Origin: Eupeodes corollae
Taxonomy: Eukaryota; Arthropoda; Insecta; Diptera; Syrphidae
DNA: 64,000 bases
Assembly: GCF_945859685.1 (NCBI RefSeq)
Contig: NC_079148.1
Coordinates: forward strand, 3,162,001-3,226,000
Reading direction: 5' to 3'
A model generated the notes under the pieces. That model saw nothing but the letters and a program-made list of their open reading frames with translations, was not told where the DNA came from and made no database searches. This document shows, one piece after another, positions 14,101-26,330 of this stretch (positions within the stretch are counted from its first letter, which is position 1; every line of letters begins with the position of its first letter). Made by a program: the position numbers and the translations under genes.

Positions 14101-17100
14101 TTCACAGCTAAAATTGGCTCTTCATCCGATAAGACGGGAAGCTGAAATTCAATGGACTGATAGGAAAGTTCTGACGGATGTGTTAATATATAAGGACAAG
14201 AAGTACACCCTCTTTAAAAACAACGATGCTTGATAAATGTTTTTTAAACTTATTTTATAATGTTTTTTTTAAGAAATGGTAAAATTCCCGCCTCCCCAAT
14301 AGCACTCTTGTCGTCAAGATGAAATATTTAGACGTCGAAAAGATTGTAATAGCATTTTCACGCCAAACCCAAAACCGAGTTTTCAGCAAAAAGTTTTCGA
14401 ACTTCCAGACGTTTTCGTTTGACATTTCAATGTTTGCAATATCGACTGTCAAATCTTGTATTGATGCAAAATTTGAAAGTAACAGTTAAGTCCTTCAATT
14501 GTTACTAGTGAAAATAAAATCCATTCCGATTTTGGATTGGAAATCGATTTAAATACATAAAAAGAAAGATGAACTCTATCACTAGAAAAAAAATGTCGTT
14601 TTCTTTTGCAAATTCTGGGACTTCGAAAGAAAAAAAATGCTAGATTTTTGTTCTGAGATTGTGTATTTCCATTTTTACTTCTTGCAAAGTGTTCTTTACC
14701 ACCACCAAATTGTGAGTTTGTATTTTTATATTTTATGTGAAACTTCTGTTGCCAAAAATTCAACAATTTCGAAGTGAAATATTTCTTTTGACATCAGCTA
14801 ACAGCTGTTTTGTCTACATTTAATTGAGCGCTGAATGTTTCGAAAGGTTTGTTTGTTTAGTTTATCTTTGAATTGCTACTAATTTTAACGAAAACTTATT
14901 GGCTAAGTTCAATCTCGTGTTGGGTAGGGTATTTTGGGTAGATACCTTGTTGATTGGAACGAATTGGATAGCTGTATTGAGATAGCTGTCAATAAATAAA
15001 AACAACTTTCAACTGTTCACAAAAAGCAGAGAAACATGTAAGCTTAGTCAAAATTGTTGTAAGTTAAACATTTAATGGATAATTCAACTGATTCGTCGGA
15101 CGATGATGAATTGATAGTTGCGTAACAATTTAATAAATAAGAGATAACCTTAATGTGTAATGTATGTATGTTAAATTTCTTTTTACAATTTCTTGAAAAA
15201 TTGATCTCCGCCGGATTTTTGGGTCTCGGAGCTGGTCCTATCTCTATCTGCACTCCTCCAAGAAGAGCAAATTGAATTTATGTTCCCAACCTTAAAAAAG
15301 GGAATATGAGAGAATAGCTTACCTTTCTTTTTGATTAACTATTATTTTACACGTTATATGCTGGCAAAAAGGTATCAGGATACCGTATCTGTCTGAGATT
15401 GAACGCAGCCATTGCTTATGTTATGATATGAATAATGAGGGGAAAAACTTGAGTTTTCGATGTAGGTGTTCGGCCAAAACTGATAATTTTATGTGGGCTT
15501 TGGTGTAAAAAGTCTATAAAATCTTTAACAAGAATTAGAACAAATCGTTTTTCATTTCTATTGGAAAATGTTTTAAAAACCCCGAAGTAAGAAGAAAGGA
15601 AATATCTTTGATATTTCGCATAAAAGATTAAAACAAATCAATTTTAATAGTTTTTGAGAATGCCTTACAACGGATATTTCCTTACACTGCGTAATTTATT
15701 GTAAGTTTAAAGAAAAAGGGAAATATTGACAATGATTTATCGCATTTAAAAACTCTTTCTTGCTGAAAATTATTTCTCAGAAGAATAAATACATATTTAT
15801 AGGAATTTCTTTGGAGTGACAAAAGTGTTTAGCATATAAATCAACCCTCAGCATGATTTCCAAGGAATTATTATTGTTTTCTTATTTTGTTTATTCTCCT
15901 CCTTTTCTGTGTGCCATTATTGTTATCATCAAATTCATCAAACATTAAACACAAACATACATCTTCTTCGTCTCCACGATCCATCATCATCATTACCATC
16001 AACAGTACGATAAATGCGGGACAAGGGTTTCGATGATGTTGGAACTATCTCATGGCTTATCCATCATTGAATTATCTCATAATAGGACTAGGGCTGGATA
16101 ATGGATATTCCCCAGAAAGCAAATTCTGGTTACATCAACATGTAAATGTATGGAGACAGTCTTCATAAAAGTGACAGATTCACATCAAGTCCTTCTATTC
16201 TAACTAAATTCAAGAATTTTGTACAACGAGGTTAATTAGACCTTGACTGGGGGCAGTTTCACATAAAAGCTGCAAACTAATTAAATGCGCCAAATGATTC
16301 ACTCAAATTAATTTATTGTAATTAAAATTTGTTTGAAATGTTTTGTATTGTGTGTTTTTATGTAAATAGTTTCTTTAATTAACATAGCGCTTTTTTTACT
16401 AACCTCTTTTACTTTCTCTTCCTCTTTCTTTTTGTTAATATATTTTTCTTATAATTAATTTAAAATTGTAAATAATTTTTAGCATTTAACAAGCTTAGTT
16501 ACATTATAAATACTTCTCCTTCAATCATCTCTTTGTCTTTTTTCACGACACTTTTGTTTAAATAGATGTTTCACTATTGTTCTCATTTACTTCTTGTTTT
16601 CTTTTTTTATTAATAAACTATCGTACGAATTATTATTATCAACGCAGTAAACAATCACTAATAATTTTATTCGAAAATAGCTTACGATAGTGATGACATT
16701 GAAGAACTCTCGCCACCATCGGATGACGAGATCAAGGAGGGACAATGGCTTGGGGTGACAGTTCGATCACAGGGTCTTGGAGGCAAGGTATGTTGTCAAT
16801 TCGCTATTTATTCATACATCATAATATAGTGGATGATCGAATTTCATGATCAATTAATGCCCTTACTGTGACATTTGGGGCATAAATCAGCTTTTAATCA
16901 AATTATCCATGGTTGTTTTTATTTGAATTTATATTTTTGTTTGATGTGCAGGTTCTGGTGTGTGCTCATCGATACATAACAAAAATACGTGAAAATCAAT
17001 ACGGGCAAGGGTTGTGTTATGTGCTGACGAACGACTTGAAATACGACGAGGTCTATGAGCCCTGTAAAGGCCGCACTGTTCAGAGGTTTGTATCAAATTT

Positions 17101-20100
17101 CTTGATTCTTTTTTTTTCCTGTTTTTGTATACTGATTGTTTAAAATAAAAAGAAAAGAGTTGATGGTGTTGATTTTATATATTGACGACTCTGACACTTT
17201 TATAGCCAAATGAAGATTGTAATAAAAATGATTTATTGAAAATACTTGCGTGATTTTACCATGAGGGATGAGGGTATATGTATGTTGGGGTCATTTAACC
17301 TTTGATTAGATATTGGGGAATAGTTATTAATTCAATAATCAGACTTTCGTTAAATAAGAATTGTAATACTTAATAATTTTTTTTAATTATAAATGTATTA
17401 CATCCAACTGAGGTTTAATTAATACTTAATTTTAATTAAATTAATTTTTGTTTGTTAAATCTGTTGCTGTGGCAGAATTTTTTTTAAATATAAAGTATAA
17501 AAAATGTATGTTATTGATTTAAACCAATAAAATTATGTGTACTTACTTTACTTTTTGTAGAACTAGACGATTTTAGCTTAAAAACTAATATTCTAAAACT
17601 GAATTTAGACTTGTTTTGTATTGCAGTACATCAACGATGCGTCATCTCCTCTTTTACAAACTTAGAGATAGGACTTAACCCACTTTCCTTAAATTCAAAG
17701 AACTGGCCGATCTTCAGATGCTGACAAACTAGCACAATATCATGTTGATTCCTTTTAGAAAGTTCTTAATTGTGTTATGCGTGTATTTAAGGACGAATTT
17801 ATAGTTCTTTGCTCGTATGATCAAAGAGCAAAGATTTCAAATAAATGTTGTTAAATGCAATTGAGATTGTGAATTACCAATATTGTATTTTACCTAATTT
17901 CTAATTACCTATCCCCTTCTATCCATCGTCTAATTGCACTTACGTCCCTTCTGTCTAAGCTCGTGGAAATGCTAATCATATTTCAGCTGATGAAAAACGA
18001 AAGTTTCTTAATGAACTCCAGTATGGCTTTCGTAGCAATAGATCCACTGGTCAGCACATATGGCTTATCTGATCAAACAGTGCAACAAATCCTTACATCG
18101 TTTTGGAGAAAGTAAGATAATTGCACTTGATATTTCAGAGGTTTTTGATAGAGCTTATCATCGAGCTCTCTTATCGAAAATGAGCGTATTTGGTTTTGAT
18201 GGATCTCTTCTTTGTTTGGTTAGAAATAACCTTTCAAACCGTTCAATTGAAATAGTATTGTACGGTTTCAAATCTGATATCCATAAAATAAACACTGGTG
18301 TGCCCCAGGGCTCCGTTTGTTCTCCGATACTCTTTCTTATTTTTATAAGTGATCTTTTGTCTGAAACTTCTAACCCGCTAAATTGTTTCGCTGATGACAG
18401 TACACTCATCTTTTCATATTGTTATAAGATTCCCATCCTTGTTTTTCGGATGTGCACTGCCAACGGCAGAGTATGATAACCTCATTAGATACTGATCTTG
18501 ACAGCATTGAGAAATGGTGAATCAATAACCGTGTAGGATTTGATGCGTAAAAAAATCAATGGTTTCTACTGTGTCAAAAGCTTATCCCTCCCTCAATGCC
18601 AGTTTCCTTGTATGGCACATGCATCGAGGACACTGAACAGCTTTAAGGTCTAGATGTATCCCTAGCTGGATGTCGCCAGTTGCGCACTCCAAGTTGGGTG
18701 AGGTCGCTTTCCAATAGCGCATGCCATCTGATCCGCGGTCTTCCTCTACTGCGCTACCCTGTGGATACATATGTGAATTCGAAGACTTTCCGGTCTACGT
18801 GACCCAGCCATCTTAGTCCTTGGACTTTTATCCTTTTTTTCTAAGTCTACGCCGCCGCCATACAGCCCTTACAACTCGTCGTTACGTCTTCTCCTCCACT
18901 TACGTTCTATGCATAGGGGACCGAATATCACGCGAAGAACTTATTCCAAGGTGCTTTCATTCGCTTTTGCCATAATCTAATCGATGCTTCTGCTAAACAT
19001 TTGCTTTGTCTGACAGCTCAACAGCTGTAAAAAAGTCAACAAACTAAATACATTTGCTTTTGGAGGGATTCCCATTGTTAATTATAGGCTGTTGATTTCA
19101 AAACTCATATTTTTTATTTTGAGAAAAAATAACAGCTGCTAATAACAGAACTGTCATTTTAGAAATGTCATTTTGGAAGTGTCATTCAAAACAACCTTGA
19201 AGCAGGGCCAACGTTACGCAGACGAAGCCGAAGCTGAAGCGTGTTTGTATTTCAGCCATTCTTAATCAATTGCTTTCTTAGCCCAAAGATACAGCGATAA
19301 GAAAGAGCTGGAGGTGTTTTCTGCAGTAGACAAAGTCCTTAACTACCTCAAAGTTACTCATGGTAGAAGTTTTTGAATGAATATTTTGCTAGCTGAAGTT
19401 TATTTTTCTGTCAGAAAACTCTACTTCTTTAACTTGCCTTTCTCTTGTTCTTTTTTAAAAGAATGCCTTCATTTTGATTTAAAAATTATAAGAAGAAGAA
19501 CATTTCTTTTCTTCTTGAACCAGTTTATGAAAGTGCGGTAGTTTGTTTGTTTTCTACTTTTCTCTTCTGGTATTAAACTTTTAGAAACTTAAATTGAGAA
19601 ATTGTAGGAATTGTTTTGCACATAATCTTACGTATTTTATCAATCAGCATTATTATAAATTATTTATAAAAATATTTATTAAATTAAAAACACCTATTTT
19701 ATATGAATACAATTTTCATAGTAGCTTCTTAGCACTCGTTCATAACCTTGAAAGTTTTAATTTCGAATAAAAACCTAAAAGATATGAATTAGTTTGTTAG
19801 AATCCCTGAAATTAATGCGTATGAAATACTTCCCAAAGGGCAAAACACTTAAGCAAAAGAGAAGAAAGCGTGCAAAAATGTCATGCTTATTTTTGAATGT
19901 CAACTGTCAACTTTAAAAGTTATTCCTTTTTTGTTGACATGGCGTTTTTGTTCTTGTTCATGTTCTTTCCTCAACTAGGATAAGTTATGTCCTATTATGA
20001 TCTTTTATAATATGTCTTCAGAAGATTCAAATTTCACGCACCCTCACGTACTTTATGTAGTTCTCATTACCACGTGACTTTTATTCTTCATATCTCAATA

Positions 20101-23100
20101 ATAATATTTATAATAATCCTTGCACGTGTTCCTAGTTATTTCATATCCTATCCCAATATATACCCTAGCAAAAGAAAACATGACCTCGACAAATCAAGTG
20201 TATACACAATTGTTTCCTAGCTCAAACTTTAATTGCTATCCTGTGGGAGTGGTTGTTTTTTCACAAAAGGACGATGATTAACCTATTACAAAAGCTATGA
20301 CTGTACACGCGTTCTTTGATATTTGATGTGCATGTCCTGAATTAGAGACTCATTTTGAAGTAACTTTGAGAAAATTAATATAATTACTCTCTTACACTTA
20401 GACTAACTTCTAGCGTCGGCGGCGACTACTTAAATCGCTAAAAGTGGGTTACATACTTGTATACAATATTAATTAAGCGACAAACTATAATGTATCATGA
20501 TGAAAAGGGTGTGTTTATGCATTTTGCATGGCAAACGAGGACGACATACATTTAGTTTGAATATTTTAAAACTAATGAATTTGTTTTTTATTTGCAGAGC
20601 TCACGAAGACTATGGTTTTTGTCAAGTTGGTACATCTGGAGCATTATTGGATGATAATACCATGGTTTTGGGCACACCGGGTCCGTTTACGTGGCGCGGA
20701 ACGATTTTCGTTACGGAAATAGGTGGAGAATACTTGGAGCGCGATAAAAATATGTATTATGGTGACCATTCGGAAAGTTCGTCACCGGTGGATAAGTACA
20801 GCTATTTGGGAATGGCTGTTACCGGAGGACGTTATTTCGGTGAAAGGATGTCCTATGCTGCTGGAGCACCCCGCAGTAATGGTCATGGTCAGGTAGTGAT
20901 CTTCAATAAGGCAAATTCCAACCCGATTCCAGTAGAAACTGTCCTGGAAGGTGAACAGTTTGCCTCGAGTTTTGGCTACGAGCTGACGACTGCTGATATC
21001 AACGGTGACAGTGAGCCGGATCTGATTGTTTCCGCACCTTTCTATTTTTCCAAGAATGAAGGTGGTGCTGTTTATATCTACCAGAATCAAAAGAGTCGTC
21101 TACCCCTTAAAGCCACTCTTAAATTGACAGGGGCTGTGGAGAGCCGTTTCGGTACAGCCTTGGCCAACATTGGAGATATCAACAAGGATAATTGTGAGGA
21201 TCTTGCAATTGGAGCACCGTACGAAGAGAGTGGAGTCGTATACATATATCTGGGTTCAAGAACAGGGCTCGTGGAGAAACCTGCACAAATAATTCACGCC
21301 TCTGACCTGGGAAACACACCGATTCCGATAAATACCTTTGGGAGCTCAATAACTGGTGGAACGGACTTGGATGATAATTCGTATCCGGATATTGTGATAG
21401 GAGCCTACAACTCCTCGGCAGTTGTTGCTCTTCTCTCTAGACCAATCATAAGCATTCAAACAAAGGTCCGAGGAACAGAGTTAAAGAATATCGATCCCAC
21501 AAAAGAGGGATGTCTTACAGACGTTTCAACTAATCTGACCTGGTAAGTTCAAGACTTATGATTCATTACTTTTCTGTCATACTAATTTGTGTCCTTCTGC
21601 AGCTTTTCATTCGAAGCATGCTGTTCTATTGATCCTTACGAACAGTCAACAAGACCAACCGATCTCAAGCTTATGCTAACTGTCGAAGCCGAAACTTTTT
21701 CGAACTTGAAGAAATTCTCTCGAGTCTTTTTCGATCGAGACAACAAACGAAGGAATGTCATCAAACGCGAAGTTACTGTACGAACCAATGGAATGCTAGA
21801 CTGTCACCGAGTGACTGGTTATATCAAAGAGAACACCAGAGACATTCAGAGTCCTTTGAAGTTTAGACTAAATTACACAATAGTCGAGCCTGAATTGCCA
21901 GATTCTGGGCTGAAGGCCTTGAATCCCATTCTCGACAAAACACAGGCTGACATAGAGTTTGAGGGTACATTCCAGAAAGATTGTGGAGATGATGATACAT
22001 GTGAATCGAACCTGGAACTCGACGCTGAGATTGATTTGGACAAACAAAGTAGGTTCTTTTGATTGTTGAGATTTTCAAGACAATGTAAGTAATTGTGATT
22101 TTGTTTTAAGATGACGAATACGCTTTGATCCTTGGTGAACGAGACGAACTGAGATTAAGTGTGAATATCAGCAATTCTGCTGATTCTGCCTATGAGTCCC
22201 AACTATTCATTGTGCATCAGAAGAGCGTGACATACATTGCAGCTTTGAAAACAGTCAGTTGTTATCCTTTTGAATATTTATAGACTTACTTAATTGTCTT
22301 AAAAATTGTTTCACTTTAGAATTCGGCAGTTTGCAATCGCTTCAATGAAACCGTAGTGGCTTGTGGTTTGGGTAATCCAATGCGCAGAGGTTCAACAATT
22401 CAGGTGTCAATTCGTTTCGATCCAAGTGGCCTAGAAGATGAGGAGAGCAAATTGATATTTGACATTTTCGCAAATACCACTTCGAAGCTAATCGGCGGTA
22501 TTCCAGCCACCAAACAAATGGTGAGAGTAGTCAAACGAGCGGATTTAAGTTTAAGAGGATGGGCGAGCCCCGAACAATCCTTCTATGGTGGAGAAATTAA
22601 GGGTGAAAGTGCCATGCAATATCTCGAAGATATAGGAACACTTGTGACTCATACTTATCAGGTAATCATTTTGAATCTTATTGCTCTATTGAAGGAAACT
22701 GAATGAAGATTTGTGTTTCATCAGATATACAATGACGGTCCATGGAAGGCACCAAAGGTTTCACTTACCATTTATTGGCCACACCAAGTTGCCAACGATA
22801 AGAAACAGGGCAAATGGTTGCTCTATTTAGAAGATCTCCCAATCATTGAAGGTAAGATGATCATTTTGTTCGAATGTAAACATTTATTTAAAAATTATTA
22901 TTGGAACACAGTTTTTGAAACTCCTTGGCATTTTCGCTGCACTTCAGTGGTTCCTTGGGATATCTTTTGTAACAATCCACAAGACGATTACGACATTGTA
23001 TAAGTTCCTCTGAAGGTGGAGGCTTTTTTGGGTATTCTAGTCTTTCATCCACTTGACGTGCTGTTTTCACAAATTGATTTTCCATGATTTCATTGGATTT

Positions 23101-24434
23101 GTTGTTGAAGTATTCCAACTCTTCGATTTTTTCTTCAAAAAATTGTTTTGGCTCATAAATATTGCTTTCCTTTTCTGCAAAATCATTTAGTATTTCAGCA
23201 ACTTCCGAGGAAATTGTTATAACATTTTCTCGAGGTTGAGTATTCTCTATGCAAACTGATCTTGATTTTGCATTTCCCATACTCAAAGAAAAAACTCTGG
23301 AAAATCCAATAAAAAATAATTTCTTTAAAAAACCGAATAATTTAATTGAACTGTCACTTCGTTAAATACAAATTGAAAAAAAAATATTGAAGGGTACTGC
23401 TTCTCAAGAATTTTTTGAAATTTCTTGAGTTGTATTTAAGTTTAATAACTGAAGTATCATACTAACTTTAACATTTTTGAGACAAGCCTTAACGTTTCAA
23501 AAATAAAAAAATGTCAAAAACAAAAAATCCATAAAATAGGTTAAGGGTGATTGGTCTATGTTTGATATTCCAAAAACGTATGTATGTATATTTTTTTTAT
23601 TTACATAGGTGCCCTTCAAGGTGAATGTACTGTCGGTCCAGACATGGTCAATCCCTTAAAACTGCCTCGAAAGGCAAAGGCATCGATGACACACGAAGAT
23701 CTTCTCCATATACCAGAACCCTACATGCTTAGACCAACAAACAAATCCCATTATTACAATCGTCATACGTATTTTGATAAAACTGAATCTTTTGAAAAAC
23801 TATCCACATCTAGTGATGGCCATTTGAATCGTGTGCGTCGCGATAGAGCTAAAATTATTCGAGCCGAAAAACTCACCGATAAAGATGGCAAAAAACACGA
23901 TGTAGTCGTTATGGATTGTGATAAGGCAACGGCATTCTGCATAAAGATCAATTGTGAGCTTTATAATATGCCTCAAAAGACTGAAGCTTATGTGCATGTC
24001 AAGGCGAGACTGTGGAATTCAACATTCATAGCTGATTATCCAAGGGTTGATCTGGTGAAAATAGTCTCGAGAGGTCATGTTAGAATACCAACTGAGTATG
24101 CCGTTGAACAAATTGATTCCGATGATCGAGAAATGGTTAGTAGTAGTTGAAATAATTGTAAACTATTGTTAATTAAAATATCATTTGTTTTTAGGTGGAA
24201 ACACGAGCCTATCCAGAATTGTCAGATCAGGCGCGTGAAACTGCAACACCATGGTGGATTATAATTCTATCGATCATTGGAGGACTTATACTTTTAGCCA
24301 TTGTCACTTATGTGATGCACAAATGCGGCTTCTTCAAGCGACGAAGACCCGATCCAACACTTAGCGGTAACATTGAAAAAATGTCCGAAGAGAAACCATT
24401 TTTGGGAGCGAAAAATAAAAATCGGATTTTCTAA
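5133..24434 (+). CDS. mew: Integrin alpha-PS1-like (mew), 3' part, ten exons
   Basis: This is the alpha chain of a laminin-binding integrin, a plasma-membrane adhesion receptor that pairs with a beta-PS subunit. Exons inferred from in-frame GT-AG joins: 5133-5260, 16681-16787, 16952-17085, 20598-21542, 21603-22048, 22111-22253, 22320-22661, 22725-22851, 23609-24135, 24195-24434; phases agree at every join and give about 1046 residues. The first exon reads LLVGAPLG, a typical FG-GAP blade. The 945-bp exon has three Ca-binding loops of DxNxDxxxD type (DINGDSEPD, DINKDNCED, DLDDNSYPD). An RVRRDR furin-like heavy/light chain site lies in exon 9. The last exon has a transmembrane helix (WWIIILSIIGGLILLAIVTY) and the GFFKR motif. 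About 100 N-terminal residues (signal peptide) are missing, so the gene starts left of the window or in an exon I did not find. Assignment to PS1 rather than PS2 is from recalled similarity. Confidence 0.9.
7360..7455. repeat. Imperfect inverted repeat of about 95 bp
   Basis: GCAGTGTGGTTA on the left is matched by the reverse complement of TAATCCACACTGC on the right, flanked by GGTAGCAACGAAT and ATAAATTGGTCGCC. It could be a small MITE or chance; no target duplication was identified. Confidence 0.3.
7795..8012 (+). repeat. tRNA-derived SINE, near full-length copy
   Basis: The head resembles a tRNA gene: an A-box-like GTGGCGTGATGGTAGG and a B box GGTTCAACCC about 36 bp on. The body contains TGCGAAGAATTGGCAAATCC and ends CTGTTGCGCCACC followed by TTATTTATTTATT. 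Four more copies occur in this window. It lies inside the large mew intron. Confidence 0.7.
10060..10740 (+). pseudogene. Non-LTR retrotransposon fragment (RT and RNase H)
   Basis: Plus-strand frames give NPKDLRLISLSSLLVKTLER, an RT block of the R1/I/LOA/jockey type, near 10252-10310, then KGKSVETALQTLER near 10378, and an RNase H start IHFYTDGSEINGG near 10628. Stops and frame changes separate the blocks, so it is dead. The presence of RNase H points to the I/R1/LOA side of the non-LTR tree. It lies in the large mew intron in sense orientation. Confidence 0.6.
13385..13600 (-). pseudogene. Tc1/mariner-like transposase fragment
   Basis: Minus-strand reading gives FNDEARFWL (the FSDEAHF catalytic-Asp block of Tc1-like transposases) at about 13544-13570, then NNPQTMDESSLHP and, in another frame, GIIDQIYVKK in the order expected for WGxxNPxxxxxxxLHPxKVTVWCG...GGIIGPYFF. 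Frameshifts and stops break it. No terminal repeats were recognised. Confidence 0.4.
16681..17085 (+). other. mew: mew exons 2-3 of this window (acidic loop and second blade)
   Basis: Exon 16681-16787 completes a codon split with 5260 and encodes an acidic loop (SYDSDDIEELSPPSDDE) followed by GQWLGVTVRSQG. Exon 16952-17085 begins VLVCAHRYI and contains two cysteines. Donors are GTATGT at 16788 and GTTTGT at 17086; acceptors end at 16680 and 16951. The two exons lie isolated between the 11.4-kb intron and a 3.5-kb intron, so automated annotation could easily miss them. Confidence 0.85.
17905..18660 (+). pseudogene. Jockey/CR1-like non-LTR retrotransposon RT fragment
   Basis: The RT fingers and palm are readable: IALTSLLSKLVEM, LQYGFRSNRSTGQH, IIALDISEVFDRAYHRALLSK, GVPQGSVCSPILFLIFISDLL and CFADDSTLIF. 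The catalytic ADD is intact, but stops and frameshifts occur outside the 138-residue open part (18060-18476). Continued reading to about 18655 (INNRVGFDA, LYGTCIEDTEQL) agrees with the same element. It lies in the 3.5-kb mew intron and shares 5'-AATCCTTACATCGTTTTGGA with the copy at 33056. Confidence 0.75.
18660..18965 (-). pseudogene. RTE-like non-LTR retrotransposon 3' end
   Basis: Minus-strand reading gives KRIKVQGLRWLGHVDR, RGRPRIRWHALLESDLTQLG and VRNWRHPARD, typical of the C-terminal tail of RTE-type elements, with broken frames. The junction with the plus-strand jockey-like fragment is near 18660, so one element inserted into or beside the other. Confidence 0.6.
18985..19258 (+). mobile_element. 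5'-truncated copy of the TAA-type MITE
   Basis: From ACATTTGCTTTGTCTGACAG to the 3' terminal repeat (GACGAAGCCGAAGCTGAAGC, then TTCAGCCA) it matches the right half of the MITE at 54304-54652, with an extra internal AT-rich segment. The left terminal repeat is missing where it abuts the RTE-like fragment. Confidence 0.55.
22888..23280 (-). CDS. Short Mic19/CHCHD3-like MICOS subunit, nested in a mew intron
   Basis: A 130-residue intronless gene lies on the opposite strand inside mew intron 22852-23608. The start is the ATG giving MGNAKS, an N-myristoylation-type N-terminus as in Mic19; an upstream TTG in the same frame is not needed. The segment SVCIENTQPRENVITISSEV resembles the conserved DUF737/Mic19 N-terminus, and a charged helical middle follows. 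The C-terminus has a CHCH-like block: C-x6-C, ten residues, C-x10-C. The central CY(x8)LKC spacing matches Mic19, but the outer cysteines are displaced from the usual CX9C pairs. At 130 residues it is much shorter than animal Mic19 (about 220). An AATAAA overlaps the stop codon. Family role (known): bridging Mic60 and Mic10 at crista junctions in the intermembrane space. Absence of introns and the nested location suggest a retrocopy. Intact frame argues against a pseudogene; expression is unknown. Confidence 0.75.
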   Translation of the reverse strand: MGNAKSRSVCIENTQPRENVITISSEVAEILNDFAEKESNIYEPKQFFEEKIEELEYFNNKSNEIMENQFVKTARQVDERLEYPKKPPPSEELIQCRNRLVDCYKRYPKEPLKCSENAKEFQKLCSNNNF

Positions 24435-26330
24435 CGAACAACGTGTCAAGTGGAAATGTATACATTTAGTGATACTACAAAGTAGGATGCTATACTATAT
24501 TCATTTAAAAAAGGACATACATACGTACAAGTTATTTTCTTGATAACGTTTCCGATCAAATGACCATTAGACTTTTATACTTAAAATTCTTAAATAATTA
24601 CAATTATTGTATTGTTTGTAAATATTAGGATTAAATATTGTATTCGAAAATAATAGTTAAAGACTTTCATACAAAAAAACACTGTCCAAAACTCTGAATG
24701 TAGATTAAGTTAATTTTCTCTCCGAGCCGCTGGCGGTTTATGGTAGTTTTACTTTCATAAATGGATAGTTCTCAAAAGTTTACAAAGAAATGAAGCGTTG
24801 TCCATTTATTCCAATTCTTGCAACACGCAAGAATTCGTCACCAAATCTATTCTCTACTGAAGACTTTTATTATCTCCTTTACTAACTTTCGACACATAGA
24901 AGGAGCAGCAAAACCAGGATTCCGAATTGAATAAAGTTTACGTCACGAACATATTTTAAAAATGAATGGAGTTTGATTACAGAAATAAATATTTTTCCTC
25001 TTAAGAACCTTGATGAGAAGTCTAAACTCTTACAAAAAAAAGTCATAAAATGTCTTCACTTAAGCACAAAATAAACTATCGATTTCAAAACCGTCCAAGT
25101 TTTCATACAGCCGCAAAAAATAAGAAAAATCTCATTGAAAATTAACCAATTTTATAAATTTACATACAAATAATCTTACACATATTTTTTTATATTATGT
25201 ATGTAGATCCATTCAATTTTAAGGTAGCTATACCCCTACCCCATCAATATATATACTGCTATACGAACGAAAAGCGATATACATATACATATATTTAATG
25301 AAATAATTTATTAATTTAAAATAATTGTTCACGGATGCCTTTCAAAAATGTAACGTTGTAAATAAGCATTTATAGTTTTATTATAATTTTTTTTTATTTC
25401 ATTTATGCTTAAGGTTGTAAATTATAAATTCAAAAGTATTATTTTTTAGTTTTATTTTATTTTTTAAAAGTTTATAACTAAAATAGTGATGTACATAAAT
25501 AAATTAATTTAGATTTCATTTTTGTAAAGCAAACAAATAACATTTAACTTTTAAGTATCTTATGATTAAATTTAAGTTTATAAATAAAACAAAAGAAAGA
25601 AAAGTTAAGATAAAATCTTGTGCTTACTTAAAAATGATTTAATCTTGTACTGGTGTTATGTGTTAGTTGCAGAGAAAAATTTATTATCAAATTAAGTTAA
25701 CTTTGTTAAATAAAAAAATCCGAAAATTAAAAGAATAATTAAATTTATTTAATTTCATTAACTTTTATAATAATTTGTTACATTATTGAATAATAACTAA
25801 ATGGATTTTAAGAATTGTATGGCATATTTTGGAAAATTGTATAGGTCCCTTAAAACATTAATTAATTTTAAATAACTACAAACAATTAAAAGATATTGTA
25901 GCGTTTATCTTTAAATTAACAAAAGTGCAGCCATTATGCTACAATTATCTTTTAAAATTGGACTTATTTTACATATTTTCTAAAATACTGACCCACAGGA
26001 ATATACTTACGAAAAAAGTTAATTTAAATACAAATAAAATAATTTTTAAATAAAAAAAAAAAGAATTTGCATTTTTCATACTCTTTATCATTTTTATAAT
26101 TAGAAAACTATTTAACAGAAGATGAGCAAAACACGGTATTGATCTAAGAAAAAATTCTGATAAAGACAAGCCTGATATTCATAGGAAATGTTAGTCAATC
26201 AATGAGTAAGTGTAGCATTTTTATAATAAATTACAAATAAACCGACGGCCAACAAATGTATAGATGACAATCAAATCTTGTCAATTCAAAATATGTAAAA
26301 AATCTATTAATTTATTGAAGTCTTTATGGC
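24435..26330 (+). other. mew 3' UTR and AT-rich downstream spacer
   Basis: Downstream of the mew stop the sequence is AT-rich with many AATAAA/ATTAAA hexamers (one near 24919), so the exact poly(A) site cannot be chosen. I see no further gene up to the repeat at 26330. Confidence 0.4.

Larger units (their letters stand above)
5261..16680 (+). other. Large mew intron (about 11.4 kb) with GC-rich islands
   Basis: The intron has a GTAAGT donor and an acceptor at 16680. Most of it is AT-rich and I see no coding in it apart from transposon debris listed separately. Two stretches differ sharply in composition: about 8880-9560 (GGC/GGT triplet runs, a GGATA microsatellite near 9395-9410) and about 11400-12780 (CpG-containing, CTGCAGG repeats, CGACGACG and GCCGCC runs). 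Overlapping short open frames there occur on both strands and look like composition effects. These islands could be enhancers or an internal promoter of mew; that is inference only. Confidence 0.6.

Noticed and set aside
13990..14240. A 75-codon plus-strand frame near the Tc1-like fragment
   Set aside because: It has no transposase motif and the neighbouring homology is on the other strand.
18582..18770. Minus-strand 62-codon frame as a host gene
   Set aside because: The correct frames of this stretch give RTE-type C-terminal motifs (RGRPRIRW), so it is transposon debris.
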